Shown piece after piece: positions 33,111 through 46,000 of a stretch of DNA of 64,000 nucleotides. The position numbers and the translations under genes were made by a program. Position 1 is the first letter of the stretch; each line of letters starts with the position of its first letter. A model generated the notes under the pieces. That model made no database searches. It was not told where the DNA came from and was given only the letters and a program-made list of their open reading frames with translations. The stretch is from Bryopsis sp. KO-2023 (taxonomy: Eukaryota > Chlorophyta > Ulvophyceae > Bryopsidales > Bryopsidaceae): the NCBI GenBank assembly GCA_030272585.1, contig BSYQ01000002.1:7564001-7628000 (forward strand), written 5' to 3'.

Positions 33111-34426
33111 GGAGCAAAACGCCCCGCCTGGAGACTTGCTTGATATCAAAGGCCCGCCGCGAAGCAGCGGCTGAAAACCAGTGCGGTCGCAGGCGCGGCG
33201 TTGTTCGCAATGCCAGAAACTGCCAGAAACTGGCAGAATGCGGTTGACGCAATCCACCACCACCAGTAAACCACGCCAATCAGTTGTATAATCCAGACGA
33301 GGTGTGTAACCTACCGCCCAACTGGCCAATCGACCAGAAATCCTCCGCCAGTCTCGTTTTGTAGCACTCCTGGGTGCTGGTCAACCAGGTTTGGAACGCA
33401 TTGGCCAACATCGCCTTGAGACAGTACACGCCAGCCCATTCTGCTTTTTCGGCTTCCTCTTGGCAATCGGCAACGTTTTCCTTCCAAAGTGAGAAATGCC
33501 TGACACACCATTCACTCAAAACCTCAATTCCACTCCTACAATGGCAACTTGAAAAAATGGTTGAAAAACACCATTCAGTCTGCAAGGATTTTATTTTCGG
33601 CAGAACTGCTTCTTGCCGAAAACATCTTTCAGCCAGAATCAATTTTTGCCAATCAAGGCCAAATTCGCCAAAACCTCGACCAGGATTTAGCTTGAAAATC
33701 TATTTTAGGCGAAAATATGTCAACTCTAGGGGCTTTGATTTCCGTGTTGCGATATTGTGGCCTCCCGGACCTTCTGATGCAGCTCTTTTGCCATTGGCAA
33801 ATTGCAAATTTGTCTTTTTTTCTTCTCTCCAAGTTCGACACAAATCCAAAGAAACCAGCACTCGTCAATTTCGAATCCATTCGGCTCATCATCGAAGCAA
33901 CATGCTGCATCTGTTCTCGATGCAGTCCAATACATTCCTGCCATAAAAAAAAAGCCAAAAAAAATCGACAGTTCGCATGCATCTCCACACCGAAACACAG
34001 AACCTCTCTGGTCTATTTTCGAATTCGAAAACCTGCCCCACTTTTTTCGTTCATCAAATCCAAAACAGGGGCATTCGTCTGCTGTTTTCGGCATTCAAAT
34101 CGAAGGAAAACACAGAAAGGCAAAAAAAAAAAAACCTGCCGCCCCACCCCCCCCCCCCCCCCCCACACACACCCCTTCCAGCTTTGGACTGCTTTCGTCG
34201 CTGCATCAGATTGCCAGAAATGGAGGGCTTGGCCGATATTCTGCTGTTTCTGTGTCTGGCACCGGTGATGATGCTTCCAACTTTCGAGGGCTTTCATGGC
34301 TGTGAAGTTTTGCCACATTTTGATGGCTGCATTTGTCATGATCGATTTGTCTTTCCAATAGGCAGTGGACATGCGCCAAGATGCAAACGCATCCAACAAG
34401 CGGTGGCTTTTGATCAAAAACATGAG
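33111..34426 (-). CDS. Exons of an Sfi1-like AFxxW-repeat protein
   Basis: Several minus-strand exons carry spaced Trp-centred repeats. Exon 34426 to about 34173 (acceptor tctctgcag) has LLDAFASWR, AAIKMWQNF, KALESWK and KAVQSWK. A segment at about 33945-33715 (acceptor tatggcag) has MMSRMDSKLTSAGFFGF. Exon 33539-33319 (acceptor attgtag, donor gtaggt) has FSLWKENVADC and LANAFQTWL. A short piece near 33173 may continue it. Such repeats, with about 20-35 residues between Trp, are known from centrin-binding Sfi1-type and other long coiled-coil proteins. Exact joins and the ends of the gene are not resolved. The whole set lies inside the CACTATGGG-bounded interval. Confidence 0.5.
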
Positions 34427-34773
34427 CTGCAGAGAAAAAAAAACACACAAAAAAACATCACTCTCACCACCACCAGTGAGCTGCATTTCCCCTATCGCAT
34501 TAAAAGATGGGAGGAAAAAAAATGAAGGCTTAGAACTCAATTCACTGCTGAGGGGGACTAGGATGCACTGATCGTCAGAAATTGAAACCCACCCCCACAC
34601 TGTGTCATTGCCCCAATAAATCTGGATGCGTTTTTTCAAATCGTGCCCAACATCCAGGTTTTTTTTTCGAAATTGCGCTCGGTGCACTCAGATTGATTCC
34701 TTTTTTTCCTCAGGGATGTTTATTGATTGTCAGGGTAGACCAGGGCAGAGCACTCATGGAGAATTCAACTCAC

Positions 34774-35342
34774 CATTGACCCACTTTGACTGGAGGTGGT
34801 AAATATTCAGGTACACCTTAGACGCCCTTAGCAACCGGTGATTATGAACAAAGCTAATTTCGCTCGGTCCTCCAAGTCGCACATGCTGAAGCTGACTGTA
34901 CCTCTCCAAGAATATTTCTGCAGTAAGAGCCCTCATCCAAATCAAAATCAAAATCCCTTGATGCCCCCATCATACAAAAAAAAAAGCACAGACATACCCC
35001 CTTCAAGAACAGGGAAGCGGGGCAAACAGAGCACATCGGAATTCGTATCGTTATTTGCTCCCCACAACCGTGATTGCCGGCCACCTTTTCGGATCGTTGA
35101 TCGACTGCCGCCTAAGCCTTTCCCGAAAAGCCCAGATTTAAAAAAAAACTACCCACCTGTCGGCTCCAGCGCAGCGATCCTGAAAAAAGCCGCACACTCA
35201 GAACGACAAGGGCAATATTCAAACGGAAAACTCTTGACGACCAGCCAAAACAATGAAAAATTAAGCTACCTGAGTCTTTTGCGAGAACGGCCGTTGTTGC
35301 AGCTAGCAAGGCAAACGCCGCTCGAAAAACAACAGCGGTCAT
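34774..35342 (-). CDS. 5' part of a signal-peptide gene, two exons
   Basis: Exon 1 (35342-35270) starts with ATG and encodes a classic signal peptide (MTAVVFRAAFALLAATTAVLA) followed directly by a donor (gtagct). Exon 2 (34917-34774) starts after ttactgcag and ends at gtgagt. Exon 1 ends with one base, and exon 2 begins by completing the codon GAA, so the phases agree. Exon 2 encodes a mixed sequence (FLERYSQLQHVRLGG) without a recognised domain. Later exons were not identified; the Sfi1-like exons lie downstream on the same strand but could not be phased to this gene. The product should enter the secretory pathway. Confidence 0.5.
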
Positions 35343-35599
35343 CTTGATCTGAACCGTGCAAAAACTTCGCGAATTCGTTTTGCGAAGGTGTCGAAACCTG
35401 CGTACCCTGATGAACAGAGTCGTGTCTTCACGCAGCTTTCTCGTGGGGGCGCTGCGACACTAGGCGCTGGGCTGGAAGCAGGGTGCGGAAGAGAATGAAA
35501 CCAAATCGTCGTATAGGATTTGTTGTTGCAGTGATTAGTCATATCGACCGTAGTCTTGGTGTGGGTTTTTTGTAATCGACTCTTTTGAGACTGAAATAC

Positions 35600-35915
35600 A
35601 AGTCGCACACGCTGTGCGACTTAAGTGAACGTCGCACAACGTGTGCGACCTGCTTGTTACCCGGTGCGACTTTATAAGTCCGGTCGCACACCGTGTACGA
35701 CCTGCTTGTTCCCCGCTCCCCGACCCAGCCTGACGACTGTGTCGTCGAACATAATAAAATGCTCCAATTTTCATTGGAGCTTTCAGAAGGGACTTCTGGG
35801 AGTCGAGACCAGATACGCCGAACGTCCCCGAAGCGTTAACCACCTGTAACTTCGTGGAAAGCGGCTTTGGCTTTCCAACCCTGTGCGACCGTATTTTCGC
35901 ACGGTCGCACAGGGG
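35600..35915. repeat. Right GTCGCAC/GTGCGAC array
   Basis: Palindromic copies such as gtcgcacacgctgtgcgac (near 35602) and the gaccgtattttcgcacggtcgcac stretch (near 35887) form an array. The array mirrors the one at 32000-32480 and sits just inside the right CACTATGGG terminus. Confidence 0.85.
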
Positions 35916-35944
35916 TGGTTTTCCCATAGTGGGTTTTTCGCTTT

Positions 35945-36560
35945 TGTTGAGAAACCAAGTGGGTTGGTGCAACTTCTAATAGAACCATGAACATCCAGAA
36001 TCCAACAAAAAAAGCACACACACCGAAAACAACAGCAGCTTTTCCCCAACATGCATGAGAATCCCCCCAAAAAAGGTAAGAAGTAAAATCGAAAACAAAA
36101 ACAAAAACCCCGCCGGCGGTTTCAGCACCGGCGGCTACGACCTCCTTGGCGCATGACAATTCGAGAGTGAAGGTTCGAACCCGGGACCTTGTGGCCAGGG
36201 ATCCTCTAGCAGATCCCCTTGACCAACGGGCCGAACGATGACTTGCAGCGATGTCGCACTCAAGTACCCCCCCAAGGATGATTCACCCAACCGCCAGAAA
36301 CTCGAGCGGTGCGCGCGCGTCGAGGGGCTCTCCGACGTCTTGGAAGACGTCCCCGGTCCAAACCAGTCGTCCGAATCCCTGTCCTCGCGATGCTCACGCG
36401 TGGTGACCAAAGCCACCAACGAGTCAGGTGGGTGAGAGTGTGGGGAGCTGTTGTGTGGGGGACAGGAAAACGCTTTCCTGTTCTGGAAAAGCTCGGTCGA
36501 GTTCTCACGGTTTGGGTATGCAACCAAACGCACCAACGGGTGCCATGGTTTTGGTGCAGC
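35945..36560 (-). repeat. Dispersed repeat R1, copy 2
   Basis: This is the inverted copy of 615-1215 and includes the B-box-like GGTTCGAACC at about 36173-36182 and the GCCGGCGGTTTCAGCACCGG stretch. The right CACTATGGG terminus (35931) lies 14 bp outside its start. Confidence 0.7.
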
Positions 36561-36685
36561 GCGCCTGAGCTGGTGATTGCGGGAAGAGTCTCATTATTTC
36601 TCGTGGAACGAATTCAATGGTTTCCAAGAATAAGTAAGAAAACATAACAGAGATGACTGAAAGGAACCTTTCAAAATAATATGCA

Positions 36686-38290
36686 GCCCAAATGCACCAG
36701 AGTCACTGAAGTGTTTTGTACCTAATGCAGTCCATTGGTTTAAAATATAACACACACATGAACAGTGATGTTTTTTTTTTTTTTAATTCCCCTATATGTA
36801 TAACCCTTTTCTTTTATTTCTTACCCATGTAGGTTCAGACATCCAGAAGCCTGATTATGCTGACCTCTCTCTCCCCCCTTTGGAAGGGAAAGAAAACAAA
36901 AGTAAAGGAAGGAAGTAAGCGACGATAGTTGAATGCTTGGACTCCAGAAAACCCGAGAATGTTATAAAATGATGGACCACCATGCACTTGCACCATGCAC
37001 TTGCCAGCCCAAATGAAACTACAGAAACTTGAAGTCGAGAAAAGTCCTCCTCTTGCTGGGCATTGGGTTAAAATGTCAACAACTGTTTCTTCCTTCCTAG
37101 GTTATAAAGGCTAAAAAGTGATCAGCAGGGGATCAAAAATTGGGGCCAGCGGCAGCAAACTTGATTTCTGGAAGAAAAAAAAATACTTGTGATTGACTGG
37201 CCCGCTTTTCAGAAGTCTGTTTGACATAGATCAACCGATATAGAAATAAAAAATACATCATGTGGTTTTCTCTTGTTCAGGTATGTTCACTTTGGTTCAG
37301 CAAGGGACCATGTTTTTCCAGCACCAATGATGCCTTATTTCTTTAAACAGTTTGTGGTCGCTTTTCTTACAGGCAATTTCTTTGGTGCATTTTTTTTAAA
37401 CCGCTAGGCCATCTTTTACAAACACAGTGGTATGGAAAAAAGAGATACCGCATTTTTCGATGTGCACTTTGCATATGTATGTAGTGTTTATTCTTTCGGT
37501 TGGGGGGGGGCAGGAGGATCCACCACTCAGTTTAATAATGATAGTAATTCGATGAACTGTCTTGAACTGGGGGCAGATTTTCTCGAAAATGAGGGCGTTA
37601 TCTTTTAAACAAGAATAGATGAGGCCTGAACTGGACAAGGAAGCCTTGGATTTAAAAAAAAAAAAAGCTAAAATACTTTATCCTTGTCAGAAGAAAGGGT
37701 GTATTTCACTGAAATTAAATAAAATAGTTCTTCCCATTTCAGTGGGTTCTTTATTCTTGTTTTTGAATCTCTTTTTGTGGTGAACAGACTTTTCTTCGGT
37801 GGGTTCATTTCTAACAGAACCCTCCAAAAACTTTTCGCATTTTTGGAGTTTGGTGTGTATCTTTTTGGGGATATTCTGGTGTTCTTAGAAAAGACCCTCA
37901 TGATGGTGGTTTGCCTGGATACTTCAATACATAGGGAAGTTAGAGGTGTGGTTTTGTGTTTGTGTGTGTGTGCTTGGGGGGGAGCAAATCTGTTCCATCA
38001 GAAATCTGTGGGCTGTGTTCTGTTGGGTTGAATTTTTTGTTTGTGTTCAAAAAATAAACATTTTCTGGCAGGATGGTGGGGTCTATTTAGGAGGCTTTTT
38101 TTGATAATGGATTTCAAGATTTGGTGGATGATAGGCAATGTTTGGTTAATAGTGTGTTGTTCCTCTCAATCCCTTCTGAGATTTCAGCTGAGTTTGTATT
38201 TCGAATCAGCTGCAAAATTTGGATGGGGGAAAAAGAGTGATATACTAATGGGTCAGTCACAAAAAGCAGAAAAGAAGTGAGACAGTAGCC
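36686..38290 (-). repeat. Dispersed repeat R3, copy 3
   Basis: The part at 36686-37080 is a direct copy of 31380-31760. The part at 37549-37640 (gggggcagattttctcgaaaa) is inverted relative to 5580-5640. The part at 38165-38285 is a direct copy of 31860-31975. ORFs here are short. No termini were found. Confidence 0.6.
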
Positions 38291-38970
38291 AAGGAGTTAT
38301 CTTGGTCCAAAATATAGACTTGTGAATAAGAAATGTGAAAAATTCTTTCTTCTGTACAAGAAAGAGGTGACAAAATTGGTTGAAACATTTTTGTGGAAAT
38401 TTGGAGAGTTGATAGGTTGTACAATAATAATCAAATTGCGGACTTCTGGAAAGTGGGAGAAAAAATTGTTCGTTGGCAGGATATATCCTATACACAGAGT
38501 GGGAAAGAAAACGAGTGTGAAATGAGTGTGTACAACAGAGCTAACTGCAGTGAACACCACCTGTCCAGCCTCACCCTGAGTTGTGGGATCGAATCAAAAA
38601 ATAAATCTGGATCATTCCTTGGCCCTCAGTTTTTTCCATGCGTTATTTGATGGGTCGATGTGTATGCTACGTTACAGGGCTGGTGCAAGGAATGTGTTAT
38701 CCCGTTTTAATCGGTTCAAAATCTGGGGAGGCTCTTCTTGTCTACCCATCTGTCTGCACAAAAAGGCTCCCCTTTTTAAAAACAGAAAACATAAAGCAAA
38801 CGACAAAAGACCTAACTCCACGCAGGATTTGTGATGAAAGAGCAAATATCACCACAAACAGAGCGGAAAAGATACCTCCTAAAAAAAAACAACACAATAG
38901 AATAGAGACAATTATGCTTTTCTTCGCTACTACTACAGTGAGTTAAGTATAAAAAAGGAACGGTCGAAAT
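38291..38970. other. No gene seen
   Basis: AT-rich sequence between the repeat copy and the ankyrin gene. Short ORFs on both strands lack motifs and splice support. Confidence 0.3.
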
Positions 38971-38978
38971 GCAGCTGC

Positions 38979-41900
38979 TCATCGCTTTAAGATATTTAGA
39001 AGGTCTTCAATCTCTTTTTTGAGTGACTCGTTGCAATCCTGTCTCTTTTGCCACACAATCTTAGAAGCTATTTTTCCGTTATCATCGCAAACGTCTCTCC
39101 TTGCACCTTCGAAAAACAAAAAAGACAGAGATTTTATGGGTCCTGAAATTTAGTACGAGCGTTTTTGTTTTTTCACAGGGAATCCAGGCTTTTTCTTATC
39201 CAATCACGTTTCTTTGATGTTGATAGAAGTGCGTATCTGCTAGACAACCCTCATTGAAAGAATTTTTAAGCAGCGAGAAAGATGAGTTGATTTGCTTTTC
39301 CAGCCTGGATACATCCTTTAAAAAATTTCTCAGTAGCCGGATTTTTGTATGAATTTGTATCGTCTTGATGGGAGTGACACCCTAAACAGCTGAGAAAAAA
39401 CTGACAAATCGGAGCGACCTACCACCGTCGATCAGTTCCCTGGCGATATCAAGGCGGCCATACATGGACGCCAAATGTAGCGCCGTTTTTCCATTACTAA
39501 CTTGTGCATCGACATATGCCCCTGAAAAAAGGGATCAATAGATCCTTATCTTATCCATCAAAAAAAAAAAAACGAACTGTATAAAAACAATAATGATATT
39601 GAAAACTCAAGCTACTTGCTTCCCATCAGTGGAATTCCCTCTTGTGTTTATTGATTTTTTGAATTCCCTTTCCTCTTTTTCATGTAGACATATTGATTAA
39701 AAAAACAAGGGAAGGAGCAAAAATTTACCAGCGTGCAACAGTGCCTTCACCACTGCGGGGTGGTCATTTACAGATGCATAATGCAGTGGAGTCCCACCGT
39801 TGTCACATTTCATATTAACGCTGGCTCCTGAACACGGACGACAACGCACGACGACGGGAAGCAACTATTAGTAGTTTTTTTTTGAACGCACAAATTAAAG
39901 ATTCACACCAAGAGAGTTTCGAGGAAAAGCATAGTTGTTTTTTTTCCTGGGAAGAAAACCGAATTATGTTTCCAGGAAGTCACAGAGTATCGTCGACATG
40001 AAAAGTACTTTAAGCTCTACACAACTTCCAAAGAGAAGTCCAGATTACTCAAAATGGTACACAGAGCTTAGATGAATGAATGAATCAAACTGATACTATC
40101 CATGTTCACGAGAAGAAGGATGTATCTTTTTCTGTTCACTCAGCGAAAGTTTTTTTTTTGTGGACAGTCGGACGAGTTCCGAGCTAACTTTTACAGTGGC
40201 TGGGCCGTAACAGCAACATATCATGAACGCTGACACTTTTTTTTCAGTGGGGAAAATCGCCTTTTGTTTGTTTTGAACGATTGATAAAAATAAGCGAGCA
40301 AAGGCTTACCAGCGTGGATCAATGCCTCAACCACTTTGAGGTGGCCATTTCTGCATGCAATATGTAATGCACTATCTCCCTGATGCCCTTTCATATGAAC
40401 ATCGGCCCCTGACCATGCACGACCAAGGAAGTGCCCTTTCACAATCAACAGAAAAACTGAAGTTCTGACCTGGTAAAAGCATCAATGCAACGCGATTGCT
40501 TAGAGAGAGAGCAAAAAAAATAGCAAACATAGTTCTCTTTTCAAGTTTTTGACCAACCTGCTGAAAGTAGACTTGCGACGATAAAAAAATGACCATACGC
40601 GGCAGCCTTGTGTAGTGGGGTGCATTCTCCTCCGCCATGAGTATTTACATCAAATCCCATGAATATGAACGCCTAAAAAATGCACATTGTCACAACACAC
40701 ATTCAGAAAGCCTAAAGCAATAAGAAATATGTTTGCATGCGATGACAATAGGAAACAAGTTCGGTCAAAGAATCAGGATTTTCTTACCTTGACTTGTAAA
40801 AGGTTACCATCCTCGACAGCATCCTGAAGCAGCTCCGCACTTGTCTTCTCAATACAATAGCAAAATCAAAGACAAGAGTACATTTTTCTGATGATTATAA
40901 AAATATCCCGAGCCATCTAGCGTCAAGTAAAACTGGAACACACCGCAAAATTACCTCTTCTTCTGTCTCGACAAGAGAAGCGAAAATTTTCTCTGCGACA
41001 AAAGAATCCGAAAGTTCTGGAACAATTCGGGATGAGTGAAGTGCGTGTATGGGAAATGTGATAAGTAACGCTGTATCTGGCGGAATATCGAACTGAGGAT
41101 TTCGTAGGTTTTGTAAGATGCCATACTTATGTCGTCAAACTCTGTTTCCAACGCTTTCATCTCGCTGCATTTTTTTTGGTGGCTCTCAGCACTTGCTCTG
41201 ATCATGTCCTCCTTCCGGTTAATCACTTCATCTCGCTCCCTGATTTTTTCTTCTAGCACTGTGATCTTCTCGTCTTTCCCAGTCAGTTTTTCCTCACAGC
41301 TGGCTACAACGAAAAACAAAAAGTCATTTTATCCCAATGTATATATATAAATGATGCAGCTCAAATATGGACTACATCTCTCCTGTTTTTGACATCTTGA
41401 GCAGGCATACCTCGCACAGCTTCAATCTCATTTTCCGTGGCAACTCTCTGGGCGACGTTCTTCTCTAGGCTTGCTTGCAGACATTTTATCATGGCATCTT
41501 TCTCAACCAGTATCTCCATATCCTTCTCGCAAAGTCTAGACGTGTTCCCTGTTAACAGCTGCTCAGTGACATTTTCTTGAAAACCCACATTTTGTGTCTG
41601 CCACTCGTCTATGCGGGAGTGAGCCTTTGAAAGCAGCGCATCTCTTTCAGCAAGGGTGGCATCCTTGGCAGATATGCAACGGTTTTTTTCTTCGAGTTTC
41701 TCTAGGACGGAGTGTAGATGCGCATCTTTCGCATCAAGGGCGACCTGGACGATTGCACAGTAACGGGTGTCCAGTCTGGGGGTTCACTACAAGAAGAATG
41801 GTGTAATAGTCTGGGTCGATTGATTGTGTGAAGATAAGAAAACAAGACAACCGAAGTACCTTCAACGAGTGTATTCCATCAGAAACGCTGTCGACTTTCA

Positions 41901-42365
41901 TCAGCGACTGTTGCAGCCTTGACCCTGGGACTGCCAAACGTGAAACCAGAAAAGAAGACTTTCAGAACAATATATTTGTGACTACGGTCATTTTGGGCAT
42001 AGATTACTTGCATCCTAGACATCGTCCAGGAAACCAACAAGGTGGTTTTTCACAGGAATATAGTGTGATGTCTGTTTCTCCACCCTGCTGAAGGGGAAAT
42101 AAATACAATCGTAAACAATTCGACCGTCCGACACGTCTGGAGCCCGCCCTAGCCAAAAACATAAAAACAACGTGGTGGCAGGCACATGTGCATGTGCTTT
42201 TCAACTCCCTCAAAAAAGCTCCTTCACCTCGCATAGAGACTTTCTGAGAACTGCGCGTGATAACCTCAAGAAACTCACCTGGGCCTTCCAGTTCATTCAG
42301 ACGGGGACGAAGATGAGCGATTTCCGCTTGAGCATCTAGCTTCTCACGCTCACCCAAACGCTTCC
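38979..42365 (-). CDS. Multi-exon coiled-coil/ankyrin-repeat protein
   Basis: The 3' exons are well defined: 40845-40788, 40672-40558 (115 nt), 40408-40310 (99 nt), 39827-39729 (99 nt), 39521-39423 (99 nt) and terminal 39106-38979 with TGA. Each 99-nt exon is one 33-residue ankyrin repeat in phase 1-1 (for example ADVHMKGHQGDSALHIA, GGTPLHYASVNDHPAVV, GKTALHLASMYGRLDIA). The 115-nt exon holds a fourth (TPLHKAAAYGH). Upstream exons encode coiled coil: 41303-40955 (motif DEKITVLEEKIRERDEV), 41744-41411 (many Lys/Glu heptads), 41930-41860 and 42365 to 42279 or beyond. The start exon was not found. Joins among the coiled-coil exons are approximate. Ankyrin repeats bind protein partners; no enzymatic domain was seen. 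Confidence 0.8.
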
Positions 42366-42774
42366 CTGTAGAAACACCCAAAAAAAGCTCAGTGAGGCCC
42401 CTGACTGCAACGGTGTCGGAACCTGATCAGGTAAGGGAACGTATTGCCGCACGTTCTCTAGCTGATAAGACGGAACGACCCTTCTGGACAACATTCACAC
42501 AAACAACACGGAGCTTCCCAGGTCAAGTCTATCGTGGATCGAAAGAGAAAAAACGATGTGCAGTGCCTGATGTGGTAGCAACGTCTCTTGCTGTTCCAAA
42601 AAGAAGCACGCCCTTTGTGAGAATACGAGCAGAAGAACGCGGTGTTACCTCGTGTGGAACCATCCCGACCGTCCGACATGGGCTCGTTGCAAAACTTGTC
42701 TTCGACTGCTGCACCCCAAGACCCCCTCCAGCTGTTCGACTGCAGGCTGGAAGTCATTCCTGTGTTCACAAGAG

Positions 42775-43010
42775 TACTCTTGTGAAACTGTGGAGCTGCG
42801 AGATCTTTTTAGTTCTCCAGGAGGCGTAGTCGCGTCTGTCGTTTCGGTTGTGACTTGAGGGAACACTATGAGCTGTTCTTCGCACTCGCTGAGCGAACAC
42901 TCGCATACGTGTATGCCCCTCCTATCTTTTCGGCGACCCAACCCGACCCAACCCGCAAGTGTACCGCACGTGGACAGAAATTCGCCGTTTGAGATCAAAA
43001 CACACGCCAG
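42775..43010 (+). repeat. Dispersed repeat R4, copy 2
   Basis: This is the diverged direct copy of 25360-25640 (ctgtggagctgcgagatc, gtctgtcg, ctgagcgaac, cccgacccaacccg). ORFs crossing it on either strand do not match those in the partner. Confidence 0.55.
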
Positions 43011-46000
43011 AGGGAGGCGGAAAAAGAAAGGTGTCACGAGAACTGTTGTTTCTGCCATAGAGCGTGCCACCTTTGAAAAGGGAAATCGCATGTGCTGCCG
43101 TGCCTTTCTAGGAAAGGCTTTCCTTATTTGTTTGGTGTTGGTGTCGGTGCTGTTGATCTACTTCAAAATCTTGTCATTCTGGTCGCTAATTTTACTCCAC
43201 AGTTGCACACAACAGGTTGTTAAGGGAAAAAAGGATGAACCACGGTTATCTGGCTTTCCTTGATTCGCTGAGACTTGGAATATTGAAAAAAAAAGTGGCA
43301 GCGAGGTATTCAACGCGGAGGAGGGGGTACGAGAACAAATCCAAAGAAGCGCTTCTCTTCGTTGTTACTTCTCCCCAATCTAGGAAGACGGTTGGGTGCC
43401 TTCTCTTTTTTTTAACGTTTTGCTGTGCAGGATAAAGCTTTTCTTTGAATTTCAGTGTGACATCCAGGCCCTAGGGTGTGGATTTCTGGTGGTCGAGGCG
43501 GACGGTGTCGACGTCTGTGTGAACGACACAGGACAGTATTTCAGACGCCTTTTGCTGAAGCCATCAAGACTGCCATCCCCGATTAATTTGACGCAGGAAC
43601 TGCCAGAGCGTGCAGCATTGAGTTCCGAATCTTGCTGTGGATGCACAAGAGATGCAGCAAGAATGGCTCGAGCACATTTTTAGCTGTGCCATATCGGGCA
43701 AGAGGTGATGCATAAGCTCGTCAACATGTTTGGAACGGGTTGGAAAAGATGGTCGGATTTGCGTTGACTCGTTGCGAGAGTGAGGGAGGAGGTGAACTTT
43801 TTTTTCGATATCTGTATTGCGTTTGGGAAAGCACAATCCCAGGGGGACGTGTCATGGCTCAGCTGGTTGCCCAAAGGGGTGCTGTTCTTGTTGTTGATTA
43901 TCATTTAAATGCTGGTATATGTAGGTATTCAAATAGTTAGTTGTGGAGTTGGAGTGCAGTGCCAAGTGTGAATCTCCCTGAAGCTCAAACAGTGAGAGGT
44001 TTGTTTGGAACACTCGTTGAAAAAAATCCAAAGAAAAACATCTGTGTTTTTAATCCAAAATCAGTTCAGTTTCTAATTTTAATGTAACGAAACAAATTAA
44101 GGACAATATCTTTCTGCAATCACATGTTTTTCCCTCCGGGTTGATTTACACGAGGTCCTTCACCAATCAATGCCAGCTCAGCGACCAATCCAAAAAACAC
44201 TTCGACTGATTCTTTCCAGAACTCTTTCCCTTTTTTTTCCAACCCTCTCCATTTTAAAAAAATGCCTCCTCCACCTGTTGGGTGCAGTTTTCCTGTTACT
44301 GATGCCCCTTCTCCTCAAAAGCCCAAAACGTTTGTCGATACAGGAGCTAACCCCATTCATTGAAATCAAAGTCAGTCAACCTCATAAAAAACCCAAAATG
44401 AATCTTAGGGGATTGCCCAAATGGGAGACCTCCACCCTGCTCGATGGAGTGCTAAAAATTCAAAGGCAATTCCCTTGAGTGTCAAAGGACAGCATTTAAC
44501 CCAACGGTGTACAATACATATAAGGACAAGCCTGCTGAGGGAATGTAAAAAACGAATCATTACAGCAATGTTATATGACACTGAAATTTCACAGCTCAAA
44601 GACACCTGAGCAACAACGAAAAAAATGAATGTCAGTCCCCTGATCTTGTTGCGCAGCTCAGACAGGCCTGAGCCTCTCTATATATAATGTACAAATCCAC
44701 TCTAACATTCTGGAAATAAGGGAATGGACAGCAGATGTGCCTGTCATTTAACAACGTGCAAAAGGGGGTCGAGTTTCTGGCAGTGGCGATGCGACAAAAC
44801 GGGGAAATTTGCAACCCTCGGTTTTGAACAATAGAAAATTGAACGACAGAAGAAGCCCTGGGGGATGGCTCGGCAGAGTGCACTAAAAGGATTCTCCATT
44901 TGCAGAATCGCAAATGGAAGTGTCGCAACCGGCATGCAACAGAGTTTCTTCGGTTTGTAAAAAACAACAAAGAAACCGAGCTGAAGTGCAGTCTGCCTCT
45001 TGATTGTTGATTCGAGTGTTTATCTCTAGCCCTCCCCAGGTCAGACGCCTTCATCCTGCTGATCTCATGTTCAAGGGAAAACCTCACCGGAGTCCCCCCG
45101 GATGAAACCCCCCTCACCCTCATTCTTGGCGAGCTTTCCACCGCAGCCTCGCTTGGCAGCATTTTTGAAACCCCACCCACCCGCACCCCCCCCCCCCAAA
45201 TCTCCTTTTTTCATTTTCTTTTCAGTATTTGTTTTGGCTGGTGACTCGGCTTTTCCTTGCTTTTTTATCTTCTTTTGGTTTTATGCAGGGATTGCATCAA
45301 GGACAGCATCCATTTCGTGAGCCATTTCCTTTTTGTTTTATTCAGCCTACCGAGGGGCATCACCCCTCCGTGGTGGCTCTTCAATCGCTGATTGCCACCC
45401 TCAACCGAAGCTTACGAGAGCTATTCCTGTATACAAATATGTATATATAGGCATGTATGTATGTCTCCCCTTTGTTTCCCCTTTGTCTATAAACCTTCTT
45501 GATTGATTCCAGGTGGAGTTCCACATCAGGTGCCTAATGCAGCAAATTTTTTACTTTATTTATTTATTTTTTTTTCCCGGCTAATTTCACCTTTCTTTTG
45601 TTGTTACGCCATCCACCCCACTTTTGTAAAGAACTATAGAACCATGTCCGGAGACTCGCTACCTGAGTTTGCATATATTCGAAACAGAATTCACATCCAC
45701 GCTCGCTGAATTAACCTCTATTGAAATTGCAGGTAAGCACATTCAATGATTTGGACAAAGAGTGTGTGTGTGTGTGTTGGGGGGGGGGCTGAGGCGTTCA
45801 ATTCAAAATTTCCACAAGGGTTGATTTGTTATGGGAGGTAGAGTTTATGGTGGGATGATTGGTCAGGTCAATCCAGGCCACACCAGGTTTTGTTTTTTCT
45901 GATTGCATGGATATTTTTTCCTTTCTATTTTTGGTTTCACGAAAGTAAAAAAAGAATCGAGAAGTTCAAACAACCAATCATTCCATTCAGGTGTCGATTG

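Larger units (their letters stand above)
31982..35931. mobile_element. Candidate 3.95-kb CACTA-like element (or two truncated elements)
   Basis: The left end reads CACTATGGGAAATTCACC and the right end, reverse complemented, reads CACTATGGGAAAACCACC; both continue CCTGTGCGACC. Behind each end is an array of GTCGCAC/GTGCGAC palindromes. Termini starting CACTA with subterminal repeats are typical of the CACTA (EnSpm) superfamily. Against a single element, only a GG dinucleotide is shared as flank where a 3-bp duplication is expected, and no transposase was recognised inside. The interior instead holds minus-strand exons of host-like genes. It could be a gene-carrying non-autonomous element or two unrelated truncated copies. 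Confidence 0.5.

Noticed and set aside
33374..34525. Overlapping plus-strand ORFs of 167-190 codons
   Set aside because: They are opposite minus-strand exons with Trp repeats and acceptor/donor sites and contain poly-Pro and poly-Lys from homopolymers.
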